Below are positions 31,680 through 43,007 of a stretch of 64,000 nucleotides of DNA, in pieces. The stretch's first letter is position 1. The number at the start of each line of letters is the position of its first letter. The notes beneath the pieces were generated by a model. That model was given only the letters and a program-made list of their open reading frames with translations. It did not search any database and was not told where the DNA came from. Source of the DNA: Aspidapion aeneum (Eukaryota; Arthropoda; Insecta; Coleoptera; Brentidae); NCBI GenBank assembly GCA_963576565.1, contig OY755039.1, positions 131,956,095-132,020,094 on the forward strand. The letters run 5' to 3'. A program made the translations under genes and the position numbers.

Positions 31680-33995
31680 ATCTTTGGCTGGGTCGTCATG
31701 GGAAAAGTTGACGAAGTAGGTAGTCTTACGGAACGAACCAGTTGTTTTTTAACGAGTCATTCACCTCCTTTAGAGGTCATTATCCCTAGGTTTTGGGAAA
31801 TCGAACATTTGCCTAAAAAACAAATCTTATCAAAGGAAGAAAAACAAGCGGAATCAATTTTTACTGCGAGTGTCGTACGACAACCGAGCGGTAGATTCAT
31901 GGTAGATCTTCCGTTTAAAGATCAAATAAACCCTGACCTAGGAAATACTTATCCGCAAGCTTATCGTAGATTTTTACCTCTAGAAAATAGATTACTCAAA
32001 AATCCTGATCTGTACACTGCCTATTCAAGTTTCATGCAAGACTATATCAATTCTAATCACATGAGTCTAGTTTTACCTAGTCAACCAAAAGTCGACGTAT
32101 CATGTTTTTTGGCACATCATTGCGTACTAAAGCCGGAAAGCTTAAGTACAAAATTAAGGGTAGTCTGGGATTGTTCGGCAGTCACCCCAAAGAATATTAG
32201 TCTCAATGACACGTTGTTATCAGGACCGAAACTTCAAAAAGATATTGCTTCTTTACTCCTTACGTTTCGTCTTAATCCTATTGCCTACATTGCTGATATC
32301 AAACAGATGTTCCGTCAAGTCCTTATCAATCCTTATCACCGTCCTTATCAAAGGATATTGTGGAGGTTTTCTCCACAGGACCCACTTTCAGTGTGGGAAC
32401 TTTCTACTGTCACTTTTGGCATGACATGCTCACCTTTTCTAGCCATGCGTACCTTAAATGAGCTGGCAGAGAGAGAAAAGGAACGTTTTCCTATGGCTAG
32501 TAGTGTTCTAAAAACGTCAATTTACATCGACGATATCTTGGGAACTAGCCCTTCGCTTTCTAAAGCCCTTTCCCTACAGATGGAACTCAATGATTTGTTG
32601 AAGTCGGGAGGATTTAAAAAATGGGCAAGCAATTGTCCTGAGTTATTGGCTACATTGCCAGAATCCGATCGTCAAATGCCTCTCTCTTTTGACAAGGAGG
32701 AACCACACTTTATCAAAGTTTTAGGACTTCAATGGCTTCCAAAAAACGAAATTTTTTCTTATCAATGCCGAATGAAGGACAAACCTCCAACAAAACGTTC
32801 TATTTTATCTATCATAGGAACAATCTTCGATCCCTTAGGTTTTCTTTGTCCCTTGTCGCTACAAGCAAAATTTATTTTGCAACAGTTGTGGATATCGAAA
32901 ATAGGCTGGGACGAAGAACCAGATTCTTCTATCATCGACTCTTGGAACAAAATTCGTTCTGAATTCCCGCTTCTTTCCAATTTTCAATTATCCCGACAAA
33001 TCAAACTGTCAAAAACCAATACCTGTCAAATCATCGGCTTCTGTGACGCTTCAATTCGAGGCTACGCAGGCGTCGTATATTTTCGTGTAGAAGAGGAAAA
33101 CAATATATCTGTTTCTCTCATATCTGCAAAATCTAGGGTCGCGCCTATAAAGTCACAAACTTTGGCTAGGCTAGAACTCCTAGGCGCATTTCTTTTAAGC
33201 GAATTAATTGACTTCGTTTTATCTAGCTATGAAGGAAAATTAACTTTTACAAATATCGTTACTTTCTGCGATTCGCAAGTCGTATTGCACTGGCTTTCAT
33301 CCCCTCCTAATCGCTGGCAAAACTTTGTTGGAAATCGAGTCAGTAGAATCCAAGAAATCATTCCCTCAAACTCATGGCGCTACATTCCTTCTGCTTTAAA
33401 TGCAGCCGATATTGCGTCACGAGGGGCCACCCCCTCACAGCTCATTTCACATGACATGTGGTGGAACGCACCGTCGTTTTTGTGGTCTCCCGAAAACGAA
33501 TGGCCCGATTTTCATAAATCAAAAATGCCGATTGATTTCGGAGATATTAATCTGGAGGAAAAGCCAAAAGTCTGTTGCAATGCGATAATTGATGTCAACT
33601 TCTTAGATCAGCTTCTTATCAAATATTCCTCTATATCAAAAATTCAACGTATCATTTGTTATGTCCTTCGAATAGTTAACCTTTTTCAAAACCATTCCTA
33701 TCAAAAACCCACTAATCCACCGGACCAAAAAATTATTTTTGAAAATATTGTTTTTCCTACCACCGGTGAGATGCAAAGTGCGTTATACCTTCTTATCAAA
33801 CGCGTTCAAGGTTCTTGTTTTTCTGAGCTTTTTCCGCGTTATCTAAGGATAAACCAATACCGAAACCTTTTCGAAAACTTTCACCATTTCTTAATGAAAA
33901 TAATATCATTAGAGTCGGTGGCAGATTACAAAAATCTGACCTTTTGTCTTATTCTGCTAAACACCCCGTCTTACTTTCGAGTAACCACCGTTTAA
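31680..33995 (+). pseudogene. pol: BEL pol: reverse transcriptase and RNase H
   Basis: The frame is open upstream of its first ATG (31698): TIFGWVVMGKV is the usual BEL junction between protease and RT. RT motifs are KLRVVWDCSA, YIADIKQMF (first Asp, near residue 197) and YIDDI (catalytic pair, near residue 276). The RNase H-like domain begins IIGFCDASIRGYAGVV (near residue 448), followed by RLELLGA and FCDSQVVLHWL. The last ~25 codons are out of register with the continuing integrase frame, so there is a frameshift near 33940. The RT/RNase H core itself appears uninterrupted over about 750 codons. Confidence 0.92.
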
Positions 33996-35095
33996 CTGCT
34001 CTTCTTATCGAGTCCACTCATCGACAATACCTTCATCCTGGGTTTAAAACATTACATAATCTGCTTTTACAGCAATTTTGGATATTATCTGCCAGACGGG
34101 CAATTCAAAGAACCATATCCAAGTGCTTGCAATGTTTTAGAATCAACCCTAAACCCTATAGACCGCCCATAATGAGTTCACTTCCCGCTCATCGAATCAA
34201 TCAACTTAAACCTTTTTTGAGTGTAGCTATCGACTTTTGTGGACCTTTCTTTGTGATTCGTCATCGTTACCGTGGTTGTAAAGCTTTCAAATCGTATGTC
34301 TGTGTGTTTGTCTGTACGGCCACACATTGCGTGCATTTGGAATTAACCATGGAACTGTCCACCGAAGGGTTTGTAGGTGCATTCCATCGATTCATTTCCA
34401 GACGTGGAAGCGTGACGCAATGCTGGTCAGATCAGGGCAGTAATTTTACAGGGTTTCGTAACCAATTACTTGATTACGCAAGAAGTGCGTCCACCAGACT
34501 TTCTATTCGTTGACATCTGGGACCCCCTCTCAGTCGACATTTCAATGGCCGGGCAGAAGCTGGCGTCAAATGTTTTAAAACTCACTTTGTTCGAGTTGTC
34601 GGCGACCAGAAGTTGTCCATCATGGAAATGTCCACCCTTACCTGTCGCATAGAAGCTGTACTTAATAGTCGCCCTTTATCTCCTGCCTCTTCAGACCCAC
34701 ACGATCTTCAACCTCTTACCCCTGGGCATTTTTTGACCCTTGAACCCCTTAATTCAGAAATTCCGGAGTCAGATTTGTCCGAGGTTCCCCTAAATCGGCT
34801 CTCGAGATGGCAACTAATCCAAAAACTACACAATGATTTTTGGAAACGGTATTCTGTAGAGTATTTGCATACGCTACAACAGCGACACAAGTGGGCTGAT
34901 TCGTCCCCAAATATCAAATTAAATGATTTGGTTATCATAACGAGTGATCACATCCAATCACCTTTGAAATGGCCAGTCGGTCGGGTTCTCGAATTGCATC
35001 CCGGCGGAGACGGTCAGGTGCGTGTAGCGACGGTACGAACGGCTACCGGTGTTTACAAGCGGCCAGTTGTAAAATTGTGCCTCTTGCCGAATTAA
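33944..35095 (+). pseudogene. BEL integrase, frameshifted
   Basis: The first piece (33944-34513) has the H2C2 zinc-binding region (H near STHRQYLHPGF, later CLQCF) and two catalytic acidic positions in VAIDFCGPF and SDQGSNFTGF. A frameshift near 34500 and another near 34610 lead to the third piece (34613-35095), with IEAVLNSRPLSP carrying the catalytic Glu and the BEL-type C-terminal domain with WPVGRVLELHPGGDG and RTATGVYKRPV. The integrase joins cDNA ends to host DNA. Frame breaks fall between the second Asp and the Glu. Confidence 0.9.
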
Positions 35096-35331
35096 AAGTA
35101 ATTTTAATTTTTTTCTACATATTGAAGTCAATTATTACAATAGGTAATTCTTTATTATTTTTTTTTAATTTTGTTTTTTTGTTTTGCCTTTTTCGGGTTT
35201 TCGTTATATCTAAATAAACTTACGCTACTTTTCTGTTTTTCATTCATTTATATTTATCGGTCGATCATTTTTTCTTATATCTTTATCTGTCCGGTTGATA
35301 TTCTAAAATTGTGTGTTTTGGAGGGCAGTTA

Positions 35332-35797
35332 TGTTAGCTCCCGCTAAATTTCGCGGTTGTTTTTACTTTTTAAAACCACACAATTGGATGACGGACAGAG
35401 TACATTTTTCGCGCATTTGACATGCGCACCAAGAATCAGCGAGATCCTTTTCTACCGCCTCGAGAAAATGGCGTGTTAATTTCTTTCTCCAACTATTACA
35501 AATTTCTACACTTGAAAGTGCTCGATTTTGGTGTACTGAAGCATATAACTGGAAACTTCAGCCCTTCAGCTACGTGGTGCCATCATTAGATCAAGACAGG
35601 GGCCCCTGGAACGTGGAGAAATTGGCAAACTGGTGAGTGCTTTGTTTCTGATTTCCGTTGTGTGGTACCAACAATTAACCTATGGACCTTAATTATTTCA
35701 TGCTTTCGTATCAATATATTTATGTTTGTTCGCGCTTTCATTGAATAAAATATATACAGTCCACTGCAGTTATCGTTTTTCTAATTGCGGGCATACA
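35332..35797 (+). repeat. 3' LTR of BEL element
   Basis: 466 bp, TGTTAGC...GCATACA, directly after GGAGGGCAGTTA, a purine-rich stretch that could be the plus-strand primer. Contains AATAAA near 35744. Confidence 0.93.
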
Positions 35798-35956
35798 ATT
35801 ACATAAAACCAAACACATTTCAAAAAGCTGAAAAACTGTAGAGATAATAATGTTTCATACCTAACATAGTTAGTCAGAGTCCCAATCGCTCGAATCATCA
35901 TTTTTATTCAAATACCTATATTTTTTTAGTTCCTAGTTTTTCAATCATATTAATAT

Positions 35957-36100
35957 CTATGTCAAAATCATAGCATGTATCCATTTCCTTTCCCTTTCCC
36001 AGTCAGTTTTATATTTTTGTTGATAAGGGCCTTTTTTCTTTTTTTGAGGGAGGGATTCAGATTCATGAACAGATTTTTCACTATCACTACTATCAGACAT
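35957..36100 (-). pseudogene. hAT-type transposase N-terminal remnant
   Basis: From ATG at 36100 (minus) the frame reads MSDSSDSEKS, a Lys-rich KKKKGPYQQKYKTDWERE and stops after about 47 codons. Ser-rich starts followed by KYKxxWExE are seen at the N-terminus of several hAT-derived proteins. It lies within the hAT element 28997-36480, on its minus strand. The zinc finger and catalytic parts are absent. Confidence 0.4.
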
Positions 36101-36519
36101 ATTCAGACAAACACCGCAATACGAACTAACTGCAAACAAAAGCACTTGCCTAATCCGTGAAACTATTTTGAAACAAATAACTACTGCCCGCGCGATCGCG
36201 ATTCCGCGGAACTGATCCAGCAATGTTCGAAATTTGGGACTTCCCCGAATTTCAATGCAATGAAAATAATCCAGTAGAGTAGCAGCGAAAGTCTGAACGC
36301 TTAACCTGATATATTTGTGACGTTGGTTATAAATAAGAAAATACTTTTTTTTGGAAGATTTTTATTAAAATTTGACGTAAAATACAAAAATCGTGAAAAA
36401 CGCTACGTAATTCGTGAAATCGTAAGATACTTTTAAAAATCATGTAATCTCACGATTAATCGTGAGTTTTGGCAACACTGTCCGGAGCTTTGTTCTTACT
36501 TACCTTATGAACGAAACAA

Positions 36520-36660
36520 ATACTAGTTTGGACGGGGCCACGAGCGCGCTCTTAAACAACTCCCGCAGCCCACGAGAAAGCCGGCCCGGGCGCGGAAATA
36601 TCACGTGACCGTAGGAGTGTCACAAAAGAACGCCTCCCGGCCAGCTGTCATTATAAAACA
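36520..36660 (+). promoter_or_regulatory. GC-rich upstream region of THAP gene
   Basis: A GC-rich island in AT-rich surroundings with GCCGGCCCGGGCGCGG and ATCACGTGACC (an E-box-like CACGTG), 150-280 bp upstream of the THAP frame. Could be its promoter; no TATA box is obvious. Confidence 0.35.
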
Positions 36661-36806
36661 TGTGTGTTTTCAGTTTTGGTATGTTTGTTTACGTCGATTT
36701 TTTTTTAATTCGGGCACGAATTTTATGTGAATTTTATCAAAGTTATTAAAATAACGCAGCCCACGAAAAAGACTCGTGACTAATGAGTAAATTAAAAAGA
36801 TAAACA

Positions 36807-37262
36807 GTGCCGCGAACGTGTAGTGTTGTTGGTTGTCGGTCCAACTATAAAACTGAAAACGAATATGTGTCAACTTTTAATTTTCCAGTGGATAAACAAA
36901 CGCATGAAATTTGGTTGCGAAAAACTCCTAATGATTTAAGTATTTTAAAACGTCCACAAGTTTGCATCAAACATTTTCCTAACGAGAAGGTTATTTGGTT
37001 TGATAAGTGTGTTGTAAATGGAGAGCTAAAAAATGTTAAAAGACAAAGACCCAAATTAACAGAAAATGATGTACCTACGATTTTTAAAAATGTTCCGAAA
37101 TACCTAAGTAGACAACCTGTATCTGCTGTTCGATTAGCTGATGTCGAGAGGCAACAAATGGAAACTGCAATACAAGAAAGTCTTGAAACACTTCAAGCTC
37201 ATAAGAAATCAAAAGTTTTGTCAAATATTGAGGACATTTCAAAATTTTATTGTTCTATCTAA
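36807..37262 (+). CDS. THAP-domain protein, start codon unresolved
   Basis: A 151-codon frame beginning PRTCSVVGCRSNYKTENEYV carries the THAP zinc finger: C-x4-C (residues 5 and 10), STFNFP near residue 23, IWLRKTP with the conserved W near residue 36, CIKHF near residue 53, then a basic stretch and the C-terminal half with QESLETLQAHKKSK, possibly coiled coil. The first codon is GTG, not ATG, and there is no in-frame ATG upstream before a TAA. The bases before it, AAACAG, fit a splice acceptor that would supply TG to an A from an upstream exon. Alternatively the start has been lost. Function unknown: host regulator or P-element-derived. Confidence 0.65.
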   Translation: MPRTCSVVGCRSNYKTENEYVSTFNFPVDKQTHEIWLRKTPNDLSILKRPQVCIKHFPNEKVIWFDKCVVNGELKNVKRQRPKLTENDVPTIFKNVPKYLSRQPVSAVRLADVERQQMETAIQESLETLQAHKKSKVLSNIEDISKFYCSI

Positions 37263-37327
37263 TACTAAAATAAACAAAAATTGGATTTTAACACAAGAAC
37301 GTGACACAGTCTGCCTGTTAACAATCA

Positions 37328-37592
37328 GTCAACCACGGACACCGGTGTAGAACAAACTGACTACAGATACAAGGTAAATCAAAAATAACGAAAAAATAGG
37401 TAAAACCTATTTCTACGAGTGAAACGACAGCGAACCAAGGAAACTAAGTCCATGGCGGGACGAAAACGTCCACCGGTCTATAAGGAAGAAAGACTTTTAG
37501 TCACAGTTCAACCAGACCATGCTATCACCGTCTCCACGGTATCGGTTTGAAACCGAAAACAATGAGTTTACAATGTATAAAAGGCCTGCCTG
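37328..37592 (+). promoter_or_regulatory. TATA cassette, copy 2, blocks in reversed order
   Basis: Matches 22916-23160, but with the GGACACCGGTGT / AATAGGTAAAACCTATT block first and the promoter block (CCACCGGTCTATAAGGAAGA, ACCGAAAACAATGAGTTT, TATAAAAGG at 37575-37583) after it. This is the order expected if the two blocks belong to a tandem or LTR-bounded repeat. It follows the THAP frame by about 70 bp. Confidence 0.5.
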
Positions 37593-37805
37593 TGCCTGAT
37601 GACATTTTTAAACAACAATCCATCACTGTTAGCATCTCTAGTTGTTGAGGGAGATCTGTAATTTTTTGTAAATATTAAAAAGTAGGAGTTTTATTTTTGG
37701 ACAGCCCCGATACACTTGAAAGCTAATGCAGTTTATTGAAATGAAAGTTGCAAACGGGAAAGAAGTGGTAAAGGATAAGATTGATCAAGTAATAGACATC
37801 CTTAG

Positions 37806-38110
37806 CAGTGGCGGATCCAGGGGGGGGGCACTAGGGGCACTTGCCCCCCCGAGAATTTTTTAAATATACAAAAAATGAGTAAAAAGTAATGTTTTTGCTA
37901 ATAAAAACTCCAAATTTTTGCCTGCGGCGCATGAAAGTGTCTATTGTTGTTATCATCGAAATTACAACCACTGACTAATTCAATAAAATGCTGCTTAAAA
38001 AAATATATACCATTTTTTACCAACAGAGAATGTCACCTAAATTGCCCCCCCCCCCCCCCCGAACCGAACCGAACCCCCCCTCCCGAGAAGCACCTCTGGA
38101 TCCGCCCTTG
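37806..38110. mobile_element. hAT-type MITE with 8-bp TSD
   Basis: Ends CAGTGGCGGATCCAG and CTGGATCCGCCCTTG, TSD ATCCTTAG at 37798-37805 and 38111-38118. Interior has a G run near the left end and a long C run near the right end, then GAACCGAACCGAACC. Confidence 0.88.
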
Positions 38111-38118
38111 ATCCTTAG

Positions 38119-39270
38119 TGACATTTTCGATCGTGCGAGTAAAAAATGTGTTCAATTGTCATTTTTTATTGAACAATTAGGTCTCTTGAAAATCTTTGTT
38201 TATCCAGTCATCCAGTGCATACATGTCAATTTACAAAACTGGTAATATGTCTTCTGCACCCTCGCAATATTAAAAAACTGATTTGTAATCTCTCCGGTAC
38301 TGTGCAATATTTAAAAAGTTAGATACAGCTTTTAAAAGAACATGAGTTGGTAGTTAACTTACACATTGATGAAATATAATATATTAAACTTTGTGACAAG
38401 ACAAAGAAAAATTTAAAAACTTAAAGCTTAGGTTTGTTATGTCCAATTTTAAAAGACTTGTATAGATATGAAGTAACTAACGATATTATGTACCTAATAT
38501 CCTGAAGATTTTATATAATTTTTTATTTTATAGATTCAGTTCTTTTATCCATAATAAACACATACATCAGCAAAATATTTTTTTCAATTTTTGCCTATAT
38601 GAGATCAAAAAAATTTGATCAATTTATTTAAATTGTGTAAAAACAGATAATTTACAATAAGAATCCTGGAACTCCTAAGATCACGTGACCGCCGACTTGC
38701 TTATAACGCACCATGGCCGGTCTTTATCGTTGGCTGCGACAACTCCGCAAGTCTTACCGGAAGTTTGCGGAACGGCTCCTTGCGAGGCTCAATGTTCCTC
38801 GAAAGTTTGAGATCTCTAGGTACAAGGCTTAAAATGGCCTAAATAGTAAATAATGTAAAAAATATAGAACAATATTTTGATTTGTATGAAATCACGTATA
38901 TTTCAATATAAGGAGCTTTAGTATTAAAATTTAAAATGTATGAATTAGAGAAAAGGTCCTTAATTTATATTCTATTCACTATTTTAAAGGTGAATCCGCT
39001 ATGGCTTTAAGTGTCTATTACAATTTGCTACATTAATAGGAGACAAGTAAAGCGGAACAACCAATAAATTATTGTAAGCTTGTTTTCGTTTTCAAGATAA
39101 TGGAAACCATATTATGATATTGTCAAAGATTTTGCTAAAACATTGTTTGCGAATCGGGTGTTCTGGTGAATTTGCTGTGGATGGAACACAATTAAGGTAA
39201 GTACCTATAATAATAGCACAGTGTAAGTTACCTACACTGTGGTAAGAGTAAGTACCTATAAATATTTTTT
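38119..39270. other. No gene recognised
   Basis: AT-rich with a GC-richer patch at 38675-38810 containing ATCACGTGACCG, which echoes 36598-36610. No frame with a recognisable domain. Confidence 0.4.
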
Positions 39271-39274
39271 TATT

Positions 39275-39552
39275 AGGGACATATTGGAATAAAGCCATGT
39301 AATAATAGTGTCAGGCAGTATTTTGACAGATTTACATTGCAGGCTGACAGTTGACCTTTCAAAATTGACATATCGCAGTCGAATTTAAAACGTCGTTTAT
39401 TTATCTATGAATAAAGGCGACAATATATATTTCGGTTCGTATAGTAAACAAGATCCTTATTATATTGAAAGATTAGCTGTCATATTCCAATGCAAAACTG
39501 TCAAAATACGGCCTGACATTATTATTGCATGGCTTTATTCGAATAAGTCCCT
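39275..39552. mobile_element. MITE with ~65-bp inverted ends (AGGGACNTATT)
   Basis: The ends AGGGACATATTGGAATAAAG and, inverted, CTTTATTCGAATAAGTCCCT continue inward through GTCAGGCAGTATTTTGACAG and its partner. A second copy is 55209-55422. TSD unclear. Confidence 0.75.
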
Positions 39553-39684
39553 TTGTCTTTATTTTTACCTAGTTATCATAACTTTCTCAATACCTTAATA
39601 CTATTATAAACAATGCCCTATACAGGGCGTCCCCTATAAAGGGAACTACAGATTGTGTGTTTTGTGGGATTTCACAAAGGGTAG

Positions 39685-39808
39685 GGGACAATTCACCGCG
39701 GCTGATACGCCGCAGCCGATTTCCCGCGGGGACAATTTGACGCCGGCCGATTCGCCGCGGGAACAATTTGCCGCCGGCCAATTCGCCGCGGGGACAAGTC
39801 GCCACGAG
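39685..39808. repeat. Solo GC-rich CCGCGG minisatellite end
   Basis: Units of GGGACAATTCACCGCGG type alternate with GGCCGATTCGCCGCGG type, then CACGAGATTTTTCGTCTTAT, matching the left end of the element at 15986-16110. No partner end was found nearby, so it is a truncated copy. Confidence 0.75.
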
Positions 39809-40029
39809 ATTTTTCGTCTTATGATATAACCATTGGCAATTGTTCGTGGAAATAGTTAAAAATTAATGAAAATTTAAAAATTGGTCTCGCAAATAAATTT
39901 TGGAAAAAATTGCTGTTCATCATTTGCTATCTATTTCCAAAACGAACACTAACTGACACGAAATGATTTTGTATAGAAAATCGCGGATAGACGAGATCTG
40001 AGAACAGGATTAAAGTTTTCAAATGCCCC

Positions 40030-40106
40030 AGTTGTTCGTTGATAGTCGGTACAAAATTAGATTTATATACAATTTTAGGTGGTTTCTCAACTTTTGGCCG
40101 GTACTG
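40030..40106 (-). repeat. Tc1-like terminal repeat remnant
   Basis: On the minus strand the sequence begins CAGTACCGGCCAAAAGTTGA next to TA, the form of a Tc1-type terminal repeat. A shorter CGGTACTGTA occurs at 4010-4016. Confidence 0.5.
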
Positions 40107-40271
40107 TATGAATAATCCACTACTTTGATTTTTTAACATGACTCAAAATTGTATCGAGTGACCTTAAGCACTACAAAATTTCAAGGCATATCGGTTCATA
40201 AATTGTTTTTAAATTTTATTAAAAAATTATATTGAGTTACTTTTAGTGCCGCGAAGTCAAATCGGTTTATA

Positions 40272-40455
40272 CAGTCGAACCTCTCTAACTCGAACCTCTA
40301 TAACTTGAACCCTCTATAACTCGTACCTTTTAAGTGATCCCTGCACTTTTTATATGTATTTGAAGCTCTTTAACTCGAATTTCTATAACTCGAACTCTCC
40401 ATAACTCGAACTGTTTTAATTCTCCCTTAAAGTTCGAGTTATAGAGGTTCGACTG
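40272..40455. mobile_element. pogo/Tigger-like MITE
   Basis: Ends CAGTCGAACCTCTCTAACTC and, inverted, GAGTTATAGAGGTTCGACTG, flanked by TA (40270-40271, 40456-40457). The body is several repeats of CTCTATAACTCGAA. CAGTCGAACCTCT ends with TA targets are typical of pogo/Tigger-type mariners. Confidence 0.85.
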
Positions 40456-40843
40456 TAAATAAGAAAGTGCGAAATTGTAATTTTTTTAAAGTAAAAATCA
40501 TAATTAATTTGCAAGCTAAAATTCTTTAATGACTGGGAAATTTTGTTGGAAAACTTCGGACTTTTATTCAGCACCCCAAAAATATAAAATAAGCTACCAA
40601 AAACAATTACACCAGAACTTTCCAGCTTGACCCCTTTGTAGATATCGAGAATACACTCTTCTCATATTTACACAAGCCTTATAAAACAGCCGCGAAAAAG
40701 TATTAAAATTTTCATTTGGCATAATTGGTTAAATGTAGCGGTGTAAATGAGCGTCAATGGCGGTATCACACGCCAACACACAGAGAAAAAGAACTTAAGC
40801 CTCACACCCATTCACGTACTTTTCAAACTATGGATTGCGAGGT

Positions 40844-40900
40844 ATGAGCGGCTAGTTCACAACAATGAAATTGAAGGGTGGGTAGAAGACGCTTTGTACG
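40844..40900 (-). repeat. Paralogue of the 47.26/47.84 kb flanks
   Basis: On the minus strand GTCTTCTACCCACCCTTC is followed after a short piece by GTTGTGAACTAGCCGCTC. The same two flanks at 47258 and 47827 are separated by a 550-bp inverted-repeat element. Confidence 0.55.
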
Positions 40901-41173
40901 ACTGCGCAGCCCTTATCTGTCAAATTTCAAGGAATTGACTGACGTGTGCCATCTTTTCTCCGCTTGTCAACCGCGCAACCAATTTATGATCCTTCTCAAC
41001 TAACCAAATGTCAAGCAGCCTTTTTCTAGGGTAGAATGCCCATAACCTATTTTTTTTTCCTTTGTATTTCCTGTATTTTTTTGGCTCCATAAATATTTTT
41101 GGAGTGTTCAGTTGTGTTTTTTAGTGACTTTACTATACAAGAAAAAAAAATAGCTTTATGGTAAAGGTAAAAA

Positions 41174-41320
41174 ATGACTTTCTGTGTAGTTACAGAGTGC
41201 AATGTTTACAGGAGGCTCGAAAAGCAAATTGTTTCTTTTCACAGGTAGAAATAAATAAATATGACAAACTTTGGGTGAGTACTACTGGAAAGAAATTCTA
41301 GGCACTAGTGTAGTAACAAA
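41174..41320 (+). pseudogene. Possible decayed THAP domain
   Basis: ATG at 41174 opens MTFCVVTECNVYRRLEKQIV with C-x4-C spacing, ending SFHR before a stop or a CAG|GTAGAA donor. After it, in another frame, KYDKLWVSTTGKKF resembles the W region of THAP domains. Only part of the finger can be traced. Confidence 0.3.
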
Positions 41321-41337
41321 TATAAATGATAAGGAGC

Positions 41338-41405
41338 TGGCAAGACTTTGCAGGACATGGCAAAACTTGCCAGGACTTGGCAGGACTTAGCAAGACTTGG
41401 CAGAA
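41338..41405 (+). repeat. Short TTGGCAGGAC minisatellite
   Basis: Six or seven irregular units of about 10 bp related to TTGGCAGGAC. Confidence 0.6.
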
Positions 41406-42817
41406 CCAACACCTATATGAATGGTACACAAGAAAAAGGGGCTCATCAACATTTTATCAAAAATTGGGATATTGTTACATTGTGTAAAATTTTTAGGTTC
41501 TATTACCCCAAACTCCAGAAACTAGAAATAAAGTGCTCATTGCAGATATATTCTTAATTAAAATTAAGGTGTACAAGAAAAGAAGGTGCTTAAAAAAACC
41601 TAGAAATTGCTCTCCTGTAAAAAAGAATAAACATTCATGAGCCCCTTTTTCCCAAGTACCCTTCATATGCATTTGGTCCCGAATGTCAGTACCAGTCCAA
41701 AATTTTTGCTATTGATCAGCCCCTTGAAAAAAAACTATTTTTTATAAGTTTTATTTGTTTCAGGGTTACAGTAGTAAAGCAGTACCTACATGGAACATGG
41801 AACCCAGAACTGTCTAAGGGAAATGCTGAGATCATGAAAAGGGCTAGAGTGGATATTAATTTTAAGTTTATCAATTTGTGTTTTGATGAACTCTAAGACA
41901 ATAGAAAATGTTCCCCCAGAAAATGTAACAGATGATCCCGGGGCAGAGACAGGACCAGAACCTTAACATCAATAATGTTCTCAGCAAGTGGTGACAGATG
42001 AGCTTTTACCTCCTTATGATGTCTATAAAGCAAAAAAATTCTACTTAAAATGGGTTGAAGCAGGACCACCGAACACATGCTAAACAGATCCGGTGGTTCA
42101 AGAAGACATTTAATGATTGCTTTGACAAAGTGGCTGAATTTGTTTATAATAAAGAAACCAAAAAAAATATATTTTATATATATCTTAATGTTTTAATATG
42201 AATTGTGAGAAACTTTTAATGTTAATTTTAACTATGTACTATTTATATTATTAAGAGTGATATTGTAATTTTAAAAAGTGAGTGATGATGCTATTGTATA
42301 TGTTTTTATGCTAATATTCACAAAACTGCCTGTGCAAACATAAAAAAACTTCATTTTTCTACATATATTTTTTCCCATTGAGTCAGTAGGGGAGACTGGG
42401 GATGGTTTCTACACTGGGATACTTGATACATAATTTTGAAATACTTTTGGTAAGACAAGGGAGAATTCACTTTGGCAATACACGTCCAAATTTGACTTGC
42501 AACAAAATCCATTACTTGAAATTAATCAATATTTGAATTTAATATTATTATGCATTAGTTATCATTTTTTAAAAGTTTTTCTTATGTTTTTAGTTGATTG
42601 ACGGTAGTGGGGGTAAATTTACACATTATTACATTTTAAAAAAATAATGTATAATACATGTACAAAGGGATGGTAGTTAATTCCCCTTTGGTGTGAGAAA
42701 TTCTTTATCATATCAAATTTAAATTTAAAAAATATTCCTGATCATTGAAATTGTAAATACATTTTAGACCCTTGGTAACAGTAAAGAAACTCTTTTTTTA
42801 GTTTGGTTATTTTTCAG
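41406..42817. other. No gene recognised
   Basis: Frame fragments such as KQYLHGTWNPELSKGN near 41780 look coding but are short and unrecognised. 42387-42412 (GGGGAGACTGGGGATGGTTT) resembles the start at 11320 and may be another element end. Confidence 0.35.
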
Positions 42818-42969
42818 TTTATTCAACCATCAGCAGACAACATTCTTCTCTGTATGTTGCACTTCTCTGTAGAATAAATGGATGGCCATGCTTTAAGTCC
42901 CTGAGCTGGATGGTTCTATGGAAAGTGCAATGTACAGAGAAAAATTGTATTTACTGATGGTTGAATAAA
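42818..42969. mobile_element. Small MITE with TTTATTCAACCATCAG ends
   Basis: TTTATTCAACCATCAG at 42818 is mirrored by CTGATGGTTGAATAAA at 42969, with paired internal ACATTCTTCTCTGTATGTTG stretches. A related end is near 43690-43755. Confidence 0.6.
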
Positions 42970-43007
42970 GGGATATGTTGCTACTTGGTCTTAGTCACAT
43001 TGGACTA

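Larger units (their letters stand above)
29123..35797 (+). mobile_element. BEL/Pao LTR retrotransposon, complete but inactivated
   Basis: A 6,675-bp element with two LTRs and 6-bp TSD ATTACA (29117-29122, 35798-35803). Order: LTR, leader, gag, partial protease, reverse transcriptase/RNase H, integrase, LTR. The order PR-RT-RH-IN and the YIDD motif are those of BEL/Pao. Several frameshifts, a stop in gag and a protease deletion make it defective. It sits inside the hAT element 28997-36480, so it is younger than that element. Confidence 0.93.
28997..36480. mobile_element. hAT element with 8-bp TSD, split by a BEL/Pao insertion
   Basis: Ends CAGTGCTGCCAAC and GTTTTGGCAACACTG are flanked by the exact 8-bp TSD TCCGGAGC at 28989-28996 and 36481-36488. 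Without the BEL insertion (29123-35797 plus one TSD copy) it is about 0.8 kb. Next to both ends are repeated AATCGTGA/TCACGATT words, a likely transposase-binding cluster. A fragment resembling a hAT N-terminus remains at 35957-36100 (minus). Confidence 0.88.

Noticed and set aside
40747..40938. 63-codon frame with an ATG
   Set aside because: No recognisable domain, and part of it overlaps sequence repeated at 47.26 kb; not enough support for a gene.
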